Assembly (NCBI RefSeq): GCF_001724715.1
Contig: NZ_MEFG01000027.1
Coordinates: 64,914-128,913, forward strand
Reading direction: 5' to 3'
Length of the DNA: 64,000 bases
Source: Sphingomonas sp. SCN 67-18
Lineage (GTDB): Bacteria; Pseudomonadota; Alphaproteobacteria; Sphingomonadales; Sphingomonadaceae
The notes beneath the pieces were generated by a model that saw only the letters and a list, made by a program, of their open reading frames with translations, ran no database searches and was not told the DNA's origin. Shown here one piece after another: positions 1-8,668 of the stretch (position 1 is the first letter of the stretch; every line of letters begins with the position of its first letter). A program made the translations under genes and the position numbers.

Positions 1-2037
1 CGCGTAATTGGCGGTTTCGTTCAGGAACAGGTCCTGCACCACCACGCATTCCATGGCGGCAAGGCCGGCCGCGACATGATGGGTATTGGGATCGGACTGG
101 AGAATATCCTCGCCCTGCACGAACAGGCCCTTGAACACCCCGTCCGTCGCGGCATCCAGCATGTTGTTGATGCGCAGGCCGGGCTCTGGATCAAGCGTGA
201 CGCCCCACGCCTTCTCGAAAGACTGGCGGACGGCATCGATCGACACATGGCGATAGCCGGGGAATTCGTGGGGGAAGCTGCCCATGTCGCAGCTGCCCTG
301 CACGTTGTTCTGGCCCCGCAGCGGGTTCACGCCCACGCCCTCGCGGCCCATATTGCCGGTCGCCATCGCCAGATTGGCGATCGCGATGACCGCGGACGAG
401 CCCTGGCTGTGCTCGGTGACGCCGAGGCCGTAATAGATCGCGGCATTGCCGCCGGTGGCGTAGAGGCGGGCGGCGGCGCGGACCTCGTCCGCCTTCACGC
501 CGGTCAGCGCCTCGGTCGCCTCGGGCGAGCGCTCGCGCTGGGACACGAATTCGGCCCAGTGCTGATATTCGTCCCAGTCGCACCGCGCGCGGATGAACGC
601 CTCGTTCGCCAGCCCTTCGGTGACGATGACATGGGCGAGCGCGGTCAGGATCACCACATTGGTGCCCGGGCGCAGCGCCAGATGGTGGTCCGCCTTCACA
701 TGCGCGCTGCGGACCAGATCGATCCGGCGCGGATCGACGACGATCAGCCGTGCGCCCTCACGCAGGCGCTGCTTCATCCGGCTGCCGAACACGGGGTGGG
801 CGTCCGTCGGGTTCGCGCCGATCACCAGGATCACATCCGCCTGCGTCACGCTGTCGAAATCCTGCGTGCCGGCCGAGGTGCCGAGCGTGGTGTTCAGCCC
901 GTAACCGGTGGGCGAGTGGCAGACCCGCGCGCAGGTATCGACATTATTGTTGCCGAAACCCTGGCGGATCAGCTTCTGGACCAGATAGGTCTCTTCATTG
1001 GTGCAGCGGCTGGACGTGATGCCGCCGATGCTGCGGACGCCATATTTGGCCTGGATGCGCTGGAACTCGCTGGCGGTGTGGGCGATCGCTTCTTCCCAGC
1101 TCACCTCGCGCCACGGCTCTTCGACGCTGGCGCGGATCATCGGGTTGAGAATGCGGTCGCGGTGCTGGGCATAGCCCCAGGCGAAGCGGCCCTTGACGCA
1201 GCTATGCCCGTGATTGGCCTTGCCGTCCTTCCACGGCACCATCCGCACCAGTTCTTCGCCGCGCATTTCCGCGCGGAAGGTGCAGCCGACGCCGCAATAG
1301 GCGCAGGTGGTGACGACGGCGCGGTCGGGCGTGCCGATTTCCACCACCTTCTTCTCGATCAGGCTGGCCGTGGGGCAGGCCTGCACGCAGGCGCCGCAGG
1401 ACACGCATTCGGAATCGAGGAAGCTGTCGCCCTGTGAAGGCGACACCTTGGATTTGAACCCCATATTCTCGATGGTGAGCGCGAACGTGCCCTGCACCTC
1501 GTCACAGGCGCGCACGCAGCGCGAGCAGACGATGCACTTGCTGGGATCGAAATCGAAATAGGGGTTGGAGACGTCTTTCTCCTGACCCATGTTGGTCGCG
1601 CCGTCATAGCCGTAGCGCACATCGCGCAGGCCGACCGCGCCGGCCTGGTCCTGCAGTTCGCAATCGCCATTGGCCGCGCAGGTCAGGCAATCCAGCGGAT
1701 GATCGGAGATATAAAGCTCCATCACGCCGCGCCGCAGCTTCTTCAGCCGCTCGGTCTGGGTGTGGACCACCATGCCCTCGCCCACCGGCGTGGTGCAGGA
1801 TGCGGGATAGCCGTTGCGCCCTTCCACCTCGACCAGGCAGAGCCGGCACGAACCGAAGCTCTCGACATTGTCGGTGGCGCATAATTTGGGGATCGCCCCG
1901 CCCATCAGCGATGTCGCGCGCATGATCGACGTGCCTTCCGGCACGGTGACGGGCTGGCCGTCCACCGTCAGCGTGACGGTCTTGCCGGTGACGATGGCCG
2001 GCGGGGTTCCGTGGTCGCGTTCGCGGTTGAAAGCCAT
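1..2037 (-). CDS. fdsA: NAD-dependent formate dehydrogenase, molybdenum (alpha) subunit, partial
   Basis: Catalytic subunit of a soluble NAD-linked formate dehydrogenase (formate + NAD+ to CO2 + NADH). The reverse strand stays open from an ATG at 2037 to the left edge, giving 679 visible residues; the family is usually about 950 long, so the C-terminal part lies outside. Domains in order: a 2Fe-2S ferredoxin fold (residues ~10-90, with GSCRLCLV), a His/Cys3 cluster site (~115, DCLTCAANGDC), two 4Fe-4S motifs (~165-215, CIVCSRCVRAC and CVSCGACVQAC), then the bis-MGD domain opened by CAYCGVGC (~245). CARVCHSPTGYG near residue 370 carries the Cys expected to ligate Mo. The start lies 5 bases after the fdsB stop, whose end supplies a GGAG ribosome site. 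fdsC and fdsD would be expected just beyond the left edge (inference). Confidence 0.95.
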   Translation of the reverse strand, partial: MAFNRERDHGTPPAIVTGKTVTLTVDGQPVTVPEGTSIMRATSLMGGAIPKLCATDNVESFGSCRLCLVEVEGRNGYPASCTTPVGEGMVVHTQTERLKKLRRGVMELYISDHPLDCLTCAANGDCELQDQAGAVGLRDVRYGYDGATNMGQEKDVSNPYFDFDPSKCIVCSRCVRACDEVQGTFALTIENMGFKSKVSPSQGDSFLDSECVSCGACVQACPTASLIEKKVVEIGTPDRAVVTTCAYCGVGCTFRAEMRGEELVRMVPWKDGKANHGHSCVKGRFAWGYAQHRDRILNPMIRASVEEPWREVSWEEAIAHTASEFQRIQAKYGVRSIGGITSSRCTNEETYLVQKLIRQGFGNNNVDTCARVCHSPTGYGLNTTLGTSAGTQDFDSVTQADVILVIGANPTDAHPVFGSRMKQRLREGARLIVVDPRRIDLVRSAHVKADHHLALRPGTNVVILTALAHVIVTEGLANEAFIRARCDWDEYQHWAEFVSQRERSPEATEALTGVKADEVRAAARLYATGGNAAIYYGLGVTEHSQGSSAVIAIANLAMATGNMGREGVGVNPLRGQNNVQGSCDMGSFPHEFPGYRHVSIDAVRQSFEKAWGVTLDPEPGLRINNMLDAATDGVFKGLFVQGEDILQSDPNTHHVAAGLAAMECVVVQDLFLNETANYA

Positions 2038-2042
2038 GTCGG

Positions 2043-3620
2043 TTACTCCGCAGCCTCGGCGATCGGCGCCGGCGCGCCGAAATCTTCCGGGAAATGATCG
2101 AGCGCGCTCAGCACCGGATAAGGCGTGAACCCGCCAAGCGCGCAAAGGGATCCGAATTTCATCGTGTCGCACAGGTCGCGCAGCAACTCCGTCTGGCCGT
2201 CCAGCGAACGGTCGATCCGGCCCGGCGCGCGGGAATAGAGCGTCGCGGCGAGGCGGCCCGGCAGGGCCGGCTCGGCGGGCCGGCTGTCATCCGCCCGCGC
2301 GGCGATGATCCGGTCGATCACCTCCACCCCGCGCGTCGAGCCGATCCGGCAGGGCGTGCATTTGCCGCAGCTTTCCGCCGCGCAGAATTCCATGGCGAAG
2401 CGCGCCATGTGCGCCATGTCGACGCTGTCGTCGAACACGGTGATGCCGGCATGGCCGATCAGCCCGCCCGCCTGGGCGAACGCCTCATAATCGAAGGGCA
2501 GATGGAACATGGACGGGGGGAAATAGGCCCCCAGCGGCCCGCCGACCTGCACGGCGCGCACCGGCCGCCCGCTGCCCGTGCCGCCGCCGATCTCGTTGAC
2601 CAGCTCACCCAGCGTGATGCCGAAGCCGACCTCGAACAGGCCGCCATTGCGGACATTGCCGGCCAGTTGCACCGGCATCGTCCCGCGCGACCGCCCGAAG
2701 CCGACCGCCGCATAAGCCTCCGCCCCCTCGGCGAGGATGAAGGGCACGGCGGCGAGGCTGAGCACATTGTTGATCACGGTGGGCTTGCCGAACAGCCCCT
2801 TCAGCGCGGGCAACGGCGGCTTGGCGCGCACCTGCCCGCGCTTGCCCTCGATCGAATCGAGCAAGGCGGTTTCCTCGCCGCACACATAGGCGCCGGCACC
2901 CACCCGCACTTCCAGCGTGAACGGGGCGATCCGCGCCGCCGACCGCTCGATGGCCGCCCGCATCGTGTCGACCGCGAACGGATATTCGGACCGGATGTAG
3001 ATATAGCCATGCCCCGCCCCGACCGCGTGGCCGGCAATCGCCATGCCCTCGATCAGGCAGCAGGGATCGCCCTCCATCAGCATCCGGTCGGCAAAGGTGC
3101 CGCTGTCGCCCTCGTCCGCGTTGCAGACGATGAATTTGGTGTCGTCCCGCGCGTCGAGCACGGTCTGCCATTTGATGCCGGTCGGGAAGCCGGCGCCGCC
3201 CCGCCCGCGCAGGCCGGACGCCTTCACCGCCTCTACCACGGCGGCGGGCGGCATGGCGCGCGCCGCGTCCAGCCCCTTCCAACCGCCATGGGCTTCATAA
3301 TCGTTGAGGCTGAGCGGATCGATCACCCCGCATCGGGCAAAGGTGAACCGCTGCTGCCGCGCGAAAAAGGGCAATGCGGCCAGATCGCCCAGCCGCCCGG
3401 CATGGCTGCCGTCAAGCACGGCGGCGACGTCGCCGGGGCCGACCGGGCCGAAAGCGATCCGGCCCTGCGGCGTATCCACCTCCACCAGCGGCTCGATGGT
3501 GAACAGCCCATGGCTGCCCGTCCGCACCACATCGCACCCCGCATCGGCGAAGGCGCGCGCCACATCGTCCGCGCCCAGCGCGACCGAGGCCATGTCGCGG
3601 CTGATATAGACGCGGGTCAT
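2043..3620 (-). CDS. fdsB: NAD-dependent formate dehydrogenase, NADH-binding (beta) subunit
   Basis: 525-residue NuoF-like diaphorase subunit that passes electrons from the iron-sulfur chain to FMN and NAD+. An N-terminal thioredoxin-like region (~1-120) is followed by the FMN/NADH domain with glycine-rich GLRGRGGAGFPTG (~165) and NADEGDSGTF (~200), an SLBB region, and a C-terminal 4Fe-4S motif ESCGKCTPCRIGSTRG (~415-430), with the fourth Cys in GSLCALGG. Its ATG overlaps the end of fdsG by 4 bases (ATGA), and fdsA follows after 5 bases, so translation is probably coupled. The FdsB fusion form (thioredoxin-like plus NuoF) separates it from plain NuoF of complex I. Confidence 0.95.
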   Translation of the reverse strand: MTRVYISRDMASVALGADDVARAFADAGCDVVRTGSHGLFTIEPLVEVDTPQGRIAFGPVGPGDVAAVLDGSHAGRLGDLAALPFFARQQRFTFARCGVIDPLSLNDYEAHGGWKGLDAARAMPPAAVVEAVKASGLRGRGGAGFPTGIKWQTVLDARDDTKFIVCNADEGDSGTFADRMLMEGDPCCLIEGMAIAGHAVGAGHGYIYIRSEYPFAVDTMRAAIERSAARIAPFTLEVRVGAGAYVCGEETALLDSIEGKRGQVRAKPPLPALKGLFGKPTVINNVLSLAAVPFILAEGAEAYAAVGFGRSRGTMPVQLAGNVRNGGLFEVGFGITLGELVNEIGGGTGSGRPVRAVQVGGPLGAYFPPSMFHLPFDYEAFAQAGGLIGHAGITVFDDSVDMAHMARFAMEFCAAESCGKCTPCRIGSTRGVEVIDRIIAARADDSRPAEPALPGRLAATLYSRAPGRIDRSLDGQTELLRDLCDTMKFGSLCALGGFTPYPVLSALDHFPEDFGAPAPIAEAAE

Positions 3621-4087
3621 GCCGCCACCAGCCGGGCGATCCGGTCAAGCGCCGCCGCGTCGACGCGGGCCACCGGCTGGCCGTCGACCAGCGCATTGGG
3701 GCCGATGGCGCACAGGCCCAGACAATAGACCGGCTCCAGCGTCACTTGCCCGTCATCCCGAGTCTTGCCCATCGCCACGCCCAGCCGGTCCGCAGCGGCA
3801 CGCTCCATCGCCGCCCCGCCCCGGGCCTGGCAACTTTCCGCGCGGCAGAACTTCACGACATGGCGGCCCGCCGGCCGGTGACGGAAATCATGGTAGAATG
3901 TGACCACCCCGTGGACGTCGGCACGGCTGATATTAAGCGCCTGAGCAATCAGGGGAATTGCCGCATCATCGATATAACCTATCTCATCCTGCAAGGCGTG
4001 CAGCAGGGGGATCAACCCGCCCTGCGTTTTCGCAAAGCGGCCGGCCAGTCTCTCGACCACCTCTCCAAGCCCCTGTTCGGCGCTCAT
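3617..4087 (-). CDS. fdsG: NAD-dependent formate dehydrogenase, gamma subunit (NuoE-like)
   Basis: Small 2Fe-2S thioredoxin-fold subunit of the formate dehydrogenase, about 156 residues from the ATG at 4087. The cluster cysteines are visible as CRAESC and, ~35 residues later, CLGLC, followed by GPNALVDG as in NuoE/FdsG. The same frame stays open to a TTG at 4120 and a GTG at 4108; neither of these nor the ATG has a strong ribosome site, so the start is uncertain by up to 11 codons. The family begins close to the ATG-proximal helix (EVVERLAGRF), which favours 4087. It overlaps fdsB by 4 bases. The lysR gene lies upstream with an inverted repeat in the gap. Confidence 0.9.
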   Translation of the reverse strand: MSAEQGLGEVVERLAGRFAKTQGGLIPLLHALQDEIGYIDDAAIPLIAQALNISRADVHGVVTFYHDFRHRPAGRHVVKFCRAESCQARGGAAMERAAADRLGVAMGKTRDDGQVTLEPVYCLGLCAIGPNALVDGQPVARVDAAALDRIARLVAA

Positions 4088-4188
4088 GCGGCTGTATTTT
4101 TCGGCCACCCGGCATTCCAATATTGTCGCTTCGGATGCCTAGAATTGCACTTTTCCGCCATCCGGATCAAATCGAACGTCGATATGGT

Positions 4189-4207
4189 TGATAGATAATA
4201 GCTATCA
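4189..4207 (-). promoter_or_regulatory. Inverted repeat upstream of fdsG, likely LysR-type operator
   Basis: TGATAGATAATAGCTATCA is a perfect 6-7-6 inverted repeat (TGATAG / CTATCA). It overlaps the lysR stop codon and ends about 100 bases before the fdsG ATG. It fits the T-N11-A rule for LysR-type regulators and also matches one OxyR half-consensus (ATAG-N7-CTAT). The likely ligand is the LysR protein encoded immediately upstream (inference). Confidence 0.6.
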
Positions 4208-5092
4208 CGTCAATGTCAGTGTCCGCGCCGTCGCCAGCGCCGCAGCCGCCAGCGCGCTCAGCGGACTGCGGTCGAGCACGATCAGGCCGATGCGGCTGGA
4301 TTCCACCGGATCGTCGAACGGCAGGATGCGCGCCCAGCTATGTTCCGGCACCAGCGGGGCGTAACTGTCGGGGATGATGGTGGACAGGCCGCCCGCCCTC
4401 ACCATCGCCAGCAGGCCGACATAGGAATCGGCCACCGTGCGGGGACGCAACACCAGCCCGCGCGCGGCCAGCCGGCTGTCCAGGATGCGCCGGTTCTGCA
4501 TCCCCTGATGGAGCAGGCAGAGCGGCGTCGACACCGCCTCCGCCCAGCCGATGCTCCGCCGCTCGCGGTGCGGCCCTTCCGCATGGGTGACGAACATGTA
4601 GGATTCGAAATAGAGCGGCACCTTCAGCACGCTCGACGGCGGTTCATGGTCGAGATAGGTCAGCCCGGCGTCCAGCTCGAAATTGCCAAGCCCGAACTCG
4701 ATCTCGCGCGAGGTGGATGAGCGCACCGAGACGGTCAGCGTCTCATGTTCGGCCAGCACCGCGCGGGTGAACTGCCCGGTCGCGGTCATCGCCGCAGGGA
4801 TGGAGCCGATCCGCAATTCCCCGCTCAGCGGCCCGCGCACAACCTCCGCCGCCTGCATCATGCTTTCCGACGCGGCGACCATCTGCTGCGCCCATGGCAG
4901 CATCGCCTCGCCTTCTGGGGTGAGGCCGATATAGCGCCGGTCGCGGATGATGAGCCGCGCGCCGACCTGTTCCTCCAGCGTGATCAGCCCGGCCGACAGC
5001 GTCGGCTGGGTGACGCCGCACGCCTGCGCCGCCCGCGCGAAATGCTGCAGCCGGGCCAGCGCGACGAAATAGCGGACCAGCCTCAGCTGCAT
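4205..5092 (-). CDS. LysR-family transcriptional regulator, probable regulator of fds operon
   Basis: 295-residue LysR-type activator. The winged HTH is at the N-terminus (residues ~5-62: ALARLQHFARAAQACGVTQP, then LSAGLITLEEQVGARL). A co-inducer domain follows (~90-290). It is co-oriented with, and directly upstream of, fdsGBA, and its start is only 3 bases after the stop of the GNAT gene, so the five genes may be co-transcribed. A cysteine near residue 195 (PLCLLHQGMQN) sits in the region where OxyR has its sensing Cys, but the second OxyR Cys is not seen, so I do not call it OxyR. The effector, perhaps formate or molybdate, is not readable from sequence. Confidence 0.88.
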   Translation of the reverse strand: MQLRLVRYFVALARLQHFARAAQACGVTQPTLSAGLITLEEQVGARLIIRDRRYIGLTPEGEAMLPWAQQMVAASESMMQAAEVVRGPLSGELRIGSIPAAMTATGQFTRAVLAEHETLTVSVRSSTSREIEFGLGNFELDAGLTYLDHEPPSSVLKVPLYFESYMFVTHAEGPHRERRSIGWAEAVSTPLCLLHQGMQNRRILDSRLAARGLVLRPRTVADSYVGLLAMVRAGGLSTIIPDSYAPLVPEHSWARILPFDDPVESSRIGLIVLDRSPLSALAAAALATARTLTLT

Positions 5093-5095
5093 CGC

Positions 5096-5638
5096 TCAGC
5101 CCTCGGCCGACAGGGATCTGGCCAGCACGACGAAGGCCAGATCCGGGTTGATGGGCAGGCCGAAACGCGCGTCGGCCAGCGGAAAGGGCCGCTCCTCCCC
5201 GGTCAGCGCATAGCCGCGCCGCTGATAATAAGCGATCAGCTCGCCGCGTTGCCGGATGACCGTCATCTCCATCGTCCCGGCACCGAAGGCCCGGCGCGCA
5301 TGGTCCTCCGCCGCCGCGATCAGCGTCCGGCCCAGCCCGCCGGCCTGCCGGGCGGGGTCGACCGCCAGCATGCCGAGATAGGCGATGCCCTCCGTCACCT
5401 TCGACACCTGGACACAGCCCACCGGTTCGCCGCCGGAAAAGGCCAGCAGCAGGCACTGGCGCGGATCGGCGATCAGCGCGGCCAGGGTGTCGGGATCGGT
5501 GCGCTGCCCGCCGAGCAGATCGGCCTCATGCGTCCAGCCGCGCCGTGCGCTGTCGCCGCGATAGGCGCTTTCGACGAGCGCATGGAGCAGGGGAATATCG
5601 GCCTGCGCCGCCGGGCGGATCGAGAGCATTTCCGTCAT
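5096..5638 (-). CDS. GNAT-family N-acetyltransferase
   Basis: About 180 residues from the ATG at 5638 (MTEMLSIRPAAQADIPLLH); an in-frame ATG at 5707 would add 23 residues lacking the GNAT pattern and crowd the divergent NUDIX promoter. The acetyl-CoA loop is visible as VDPARQAGGLGRTLIAAAED (~105-125), the Q/RxxGxG/A signature, followed by a C-terminal strand YQRRGYALTGEERPF. Substrate unknown. Its stop is 3 bases before the lysR start, an unusual first gene for a formate dehydrogenase operon. Confidence 0.85.
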   Translation of the reverse strand: MTEMLSIRPAAQADIPLLHALVESAYRGDSARRGWTHEADLLGGQRTDPDTLAALIADPRQCLLLAFSGGEPVGCVQVSKVTEGIAYLGMLAVDPARQAGGLGRTLIAAAEDHARRAFGAGTMEMTVIRQRGELIAYYQRRGYALTGEERPFPLADARFGLPINPDLAFVVLARSLSAEG

Positions 5639-5726
5639 TGGCGTTTCATGTCCTGTCGCGCCCGGGGAATCCAGCGCCAGATGGGGCTGGATCATTGGGA
5701 AAGGCACTGGCTACTATGCGTGCGCC

Positions 5727-6503
5727 ATGACGCAATCCCCCGCCATTCCCGCAGCCACCCTGATCCTGATGCGCGACGCCGCGGAAACGCCGCCGGCCAT
5801 ATTGATGGTCGAGCGGGCGCGATCGATGGTCTTTGCGGGCGGGGCGCTGGTCTTTCCCGGCGGCCGCATCGACCCCGGCGACCGCGAGATCGCCGCGACC
5901 CCGGCCCTCATCCGCTCCGTGGGCGAAATCGAGCCGGAAGACGCCGCCGCGCGGGTCGCCGCGATCCGCGAGACCATAGAGGAAAGCGGCATCGCCCCCG
6001 GCTTCGTCCGATCGCCCGACCATGGCCTGCTGGCCGCGCTCCGCGCCGAGATGGCGGCCGGCGGGGATTTCGGCACGCTGATCGCCGGCCACGGCCTGAC
6101 GATCGATCTCGACCTGCTGGTGCCCTTTGCGCGCTGGCGGCCGTCCTTCAAGGAAAGCCGGATCTTCGATACCCGCTTCTACGTCGCCCGCGCGCCCGCC
6201 GATGCGCCGGAGGCGGTGGTCGACGCGACGGAGAATGTCCGGCTGTTCTGGGCGAGCGCAGCGGCCGTGCTGGCGGATTGCGACAGCGGGAACGGCCATG
6301 TCATCTTCCCCACCCGCCGCAACCTCGAACGGCTGGCGGGCCTTGCCGGATTCGATCAAGCCGCCGCCGATGCGCGCCGCCACAGCGTCGAGACGATCAC
6401 CCCGTGGATCGAGGAACGGGACGGGCAGCGCTGCCTCTGCATCCCGGAAGGGCGCGGCTATCCGGTCACCGCGGAGCCGCTGGCCGCGGCGATGCGCGGT
6501 TAG
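5727..6503 (+). CDS. NUDIX hydrolase (NUDT19-like)
   Basis: 258 residues. The NUDIX box is split as in the NUDT19/RP2 subgroup: GGALVFPGGRIDPGD near residue 40-52 and, after an insertion, RVAAIRETIEESGI (~75-90), which supplies the REx2EExG metal-binding half. It should hydrolyse a nucleoside diphosphate linked to another moiety, CoA being a common substrate in this subgroup (family knowledge). It is transcribed divergently from the GNAT gene with no other same-strand neighbour, so it is probably monocistronic. Confidence 0.88.
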   Translation: MTQSPAIPAATLILMRDAAETPPAILMVERARSMVFAGGALVFPGGRIDPGDREIAATPALIRSVGEIEPEDAAARVAAIRETIEESGIAPGFVRSPDHGLLAALRAEMAAGGDFGTLIAGHGLTIDLDLLVPFARWRPSFKESRIFDTRFYVARAPADAPEAVVDATENVRLFWASAAAVLADCDSGNGHVIFPTRRNLERLAGLAGFDQAAADARRHSVETITPWIEERDGQRCLCIPEGRGYPVTAEPLAAAMRG

Positions 6504-6512
6504 CGCAAGGGA

Positions 6513-7061
6513 TCAGGCAGCGGCGTCTGCCGCCACCTTTTCCACCCAGTTGGGGTAGAAGGTCGGCGCGCGGTTCGACCAGCCCGGCGCGGTCGCCGCG
6601 GCTTCGCTGATCGATTGCAGCAGGATGCGGCGTTTTTCCGGGTGGAGGTGCGGCAGCGCCGCCGCCGCGCAGAACGCGCCGGGCAGCCATGGCCGAACCG
6701 CCGGGCCGATCAGCCGTTCATAAAGGAAGCGATAGGCGGCGAAACTGTTCAGCCGGTCCTGCCCGAGATCGAACGCGGAAGCCGTCACCAGCGGCGCGAG
6801 GAAGGGTTCGACCGCATCCAGCCCGCTATCGTCCGGCACCAGCGAGCGGATTTCGTCGAGCCGGGCATAGACGCGGGTCTGCGCGCGGATGCTGGCCGCC
6901 TCCACCACGTCGCGCGACCAGATGGCCATCGCGTCGCTGCGATCCAGCCCGATATCGAGCGAGCGCCGGATGTAACGCTGCGTGCCGGCCGAAAAGCCGG
7001 CGAATTCCTTGACCTCGGCGAGCGTCGCCGAACCTGCGGCTGGTATCATGCGGGTACCCAT
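6513..7061 (-). CDS. Conserved hypothetical protein, function unknown
   Basis: About 182 residues from the ATG at 7061 (MGTRMIPAAG); the same frame reaches an earlier ATG at 7097 but the GGAGACGAGAGC stretch favours 7061. Predicted mostly helical with many Ala/Arg; no signal peptide or membrane span. Recognisable landmarks are GTQRYIRRSLDIGL (~30) and a Trp/Pro-rich tail (APTFYPNWVEKV). I recognise no domain. It stands convergent to the NUDIX gene with only 9 bases between stops. Coding character is supported by codon bias like the neighbours and lack of a competing frame. Confidence 0.7.
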   Translation of the reverse strand: MGTRMIPAAGSATLAEVKEFAGFSAGTQRYIRRSLDIGLDRSDAMAIWSRDVVEAASIRAQTRVYARLDEIRSLVPDDSGLDAVEPFLAPLVTASAFDLGQDRLNSFAAYRFLYERLIGPAVRPWLPGAFCAAAALPHLHPEKRRILLQSISEAAATAPGWSNRAPTFYPNWVEKVAADAAA

Positions 7062-7189
7062 GCTCTCGTCTCCGACCTTTCGACCCGGATCGATCATGCG
7101 CCCGCCATGGTTGCTGGGGCGTTAACCGCACGATCGATCCGCGCCGGGACCGAACCTGAATAACTGCATGAATCCGCAACTTGCCGGGG

Positions 7190-7414
7190 TCAATGCTTCT
7201 TTTCGGCCGCCTCGTCATAGCCGGATGAAGGGGCCGGCTCCGTCCCCGCGCCGGGCGTGGTCACCGCCGGCGGATCGGACGCATCCATCGATTCGTCCAG
7301 CCCGACATCCAGCTTGGCGTCGGGGTTTTCCGGGTCGCGTTTCAGCCGCTTGCGAATATCACGGTCCTGCCCGGCATTCTGGTGGCGCTTTTTCACTGTC
7401 GTCGCCGTCATCAT
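7190..7414 (-). CDS. Small highly charged conserved protein (DESMDASDPP motif)
   Basis: 74 residues beginning MMTATTVKKRHQNAGQDRDI and containing GLDESMDASDPPAVTTPG. I recognise this as a small sphingomonad protein of unknown function (memory, not searched). It is hydrophilic with a basic N-terminal third and an acidic/Pro-rich remainder, so probably disordered and cytoplasmic. GGGAG sits 4 bases before the first of two adjacent ATGs. The frame continues open far upstream, but that part is antisense to the histidine kinase and is not believed to be coding. Confidence 0.75.
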   Translation of the reverse strand: MMTATTVKKRHQNAGQDRDIRKRLKRDPENPDAKLDVGLDESMDASDPPAVTTPGAGTEPAPSSGYDEAAEKKH

Positions 7415-7552
7415 CAATCTCCCATCATTGCCGGCAAAAACCGCCGAGCGGCGATCCCGGTTCCGCCCGGCTTTCGACGAACGCCGCCTTCGTTTCGATC
7501 TGCGTCGCCGGTTCGCTGGCGGAAAGCCGCGATTGCGCGCTATTGATGGGCG

Positions 7553-8668
7553 ATGACATTGCAGCAGATCAGCGCCCGCCGCCCCGGCATCGGCCAGGAA
7601 GTGGCGCTCTACACCATTCTCGGCTTCTGGCTGTTCTACGTGCTGATCGTCACCGCGCGCGCCGCGGTCATGGATTTCCCGGCGCAGGGCGAGATGGCCC
7701 AGCGCCGGGTGGTGGTGACGCTGATCGGCATCGTCATCACCTACGGACTTTACCGGCTGCTGCGGCGGGTGGACGACCAGCGGCTCGGCGTCCGGATCAT
7801 GACCGCCTTTGTGGGCGCGGTACCCTGCGCCGTCGCGATCGCCGGGATCAACTATTACATCTTCAACATCTACCACCCGGAGGGGATTTTCCGCGACCCA
7901 GAGATATTGAGCGAGATCGCCTCGGGCACCACCATGGCCAAGGAGATCGCGGAAGTCGCCATCTCCCGCTATTTCTTCCTCGTCGCCTGGGCGGCGCTCT
8001 ACCTTGCCATTTCCTATGCCGCCGAAGTGCGCGAGGCGGAGCGGCGCACCGCGCAGTTCGCCCGCGCCGCGCAGGATGCCGAACTCCGCTCGCTGCGCTA
8101 TCAGGTCAATCCGCACTTCCTGTTCAACACGCTCAACTCGCTCAGCTCGCTGGTGATGACCCACCGCGCGGCGGAGGCGGAGGCGATGATCATGAACCTG
8201 TCGACCTTCTACCGCACCAGCCTGTCCGGCGACCCGCTGGACGATGTCACGCTGGCAGAGGAAGTGAAGCTGCAGCGCTTCTATCTGGACATAGAGGCGG
8301 TCCGCTTTCCGGACCGGCTGCGCGTCCTCATCGACATTCCCGACGCGCTGATGAGCGTATGCGTGCCCGGGCTGATCCTGCAGCCGCTGGTCGAGAATGC
8401 GATCAAATATGGCGTTTCGCCCGTCAACCGGCCGGTGACGCTGTCGATCAGCGCCCGTGCCGAAGCCGGGCAGGTGCAAGTCACCGTGGCGGATGACGGG
8501 CGCGGCCCCGCCGACAACCATGCCGAGGGCGAAGGCATCGGCCTGCCCAATGTCCGCGACCGGCTGGCCGCGCGGTTCGGCGAGGCGGCGGCGCTGCACA
8601 GCGAAGCGCCGGCCGAGGGCGGCTTCATCGTCACGCTCACCTTCCCGGAGGTGCGCAATGACTGCTGA
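7553..8668 (+). CDS. Sensor histidine kinase, LytS/YpdA type
   Basis: 371 residues. Four hydrophobic segments fill the first ~165 residues, so the sensor is membrane-embedded. The His_kinase (PF06580-type) domain follows: phospho-acceptor region YQVNPHFLFNTLNSLSSLV (His ~188), N-box LILQPLVENAIKYGVSP (~280), and ATP-lid glycines DDGRG and GEGIGLPNVRDRL. It overlaps the response regulator gene by 11 bases, so the two are co-translated. The signal is not evident. ATG at 7553 was chosen because it opens the first membrane segment. Confidence 0.93.
   Translation: MTLQQISARRPGIGQEVALYTILGFWLFYVLIVTARAAVMDFPAQGEMAQRRVVVTLIGIVITYGLYRLLRRVDDQRLGVRIMTAFVGAVPCAVAIAGINYYIFNIYHPEGIFRDPEILSEIASGTTMAKEIAEVAISRYFFLVAWAALYLAISYAAEVREAERRTAQFARAAQDAELRSLRYQVNPHFLFNTLNSLSSLVMTHRAAEAEAMIMNLSTFYRTSLSGDPLDDVTLAEEVKLQRFYLDIEAVRFPDRLRVLIDIPDALMSVCVPGLILQPLVENAIKYGVSPVNRPVTLSISARAEAGQVQVTVADDGRGPADNHAEGEGIGLPNVRDRLAARFGEAAALHSEAPAEGGFIVTLTFPEVRNDC

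Noticed and set aside
76-1437. A 453-codon forward frame at the left edge
   Set aside because: It runs opposite fdsA, whose iron-sulfur and molybdenum motifs are continuous on the reverse strand.
4205-5092. Calling the LysR gene oxyR because of the OxyR-like box
   Set aside because: Only one of the two redox cysteines is placed plausibly, and the gene is tied to formate dehydrogenase rather than to peroxide defence genes.
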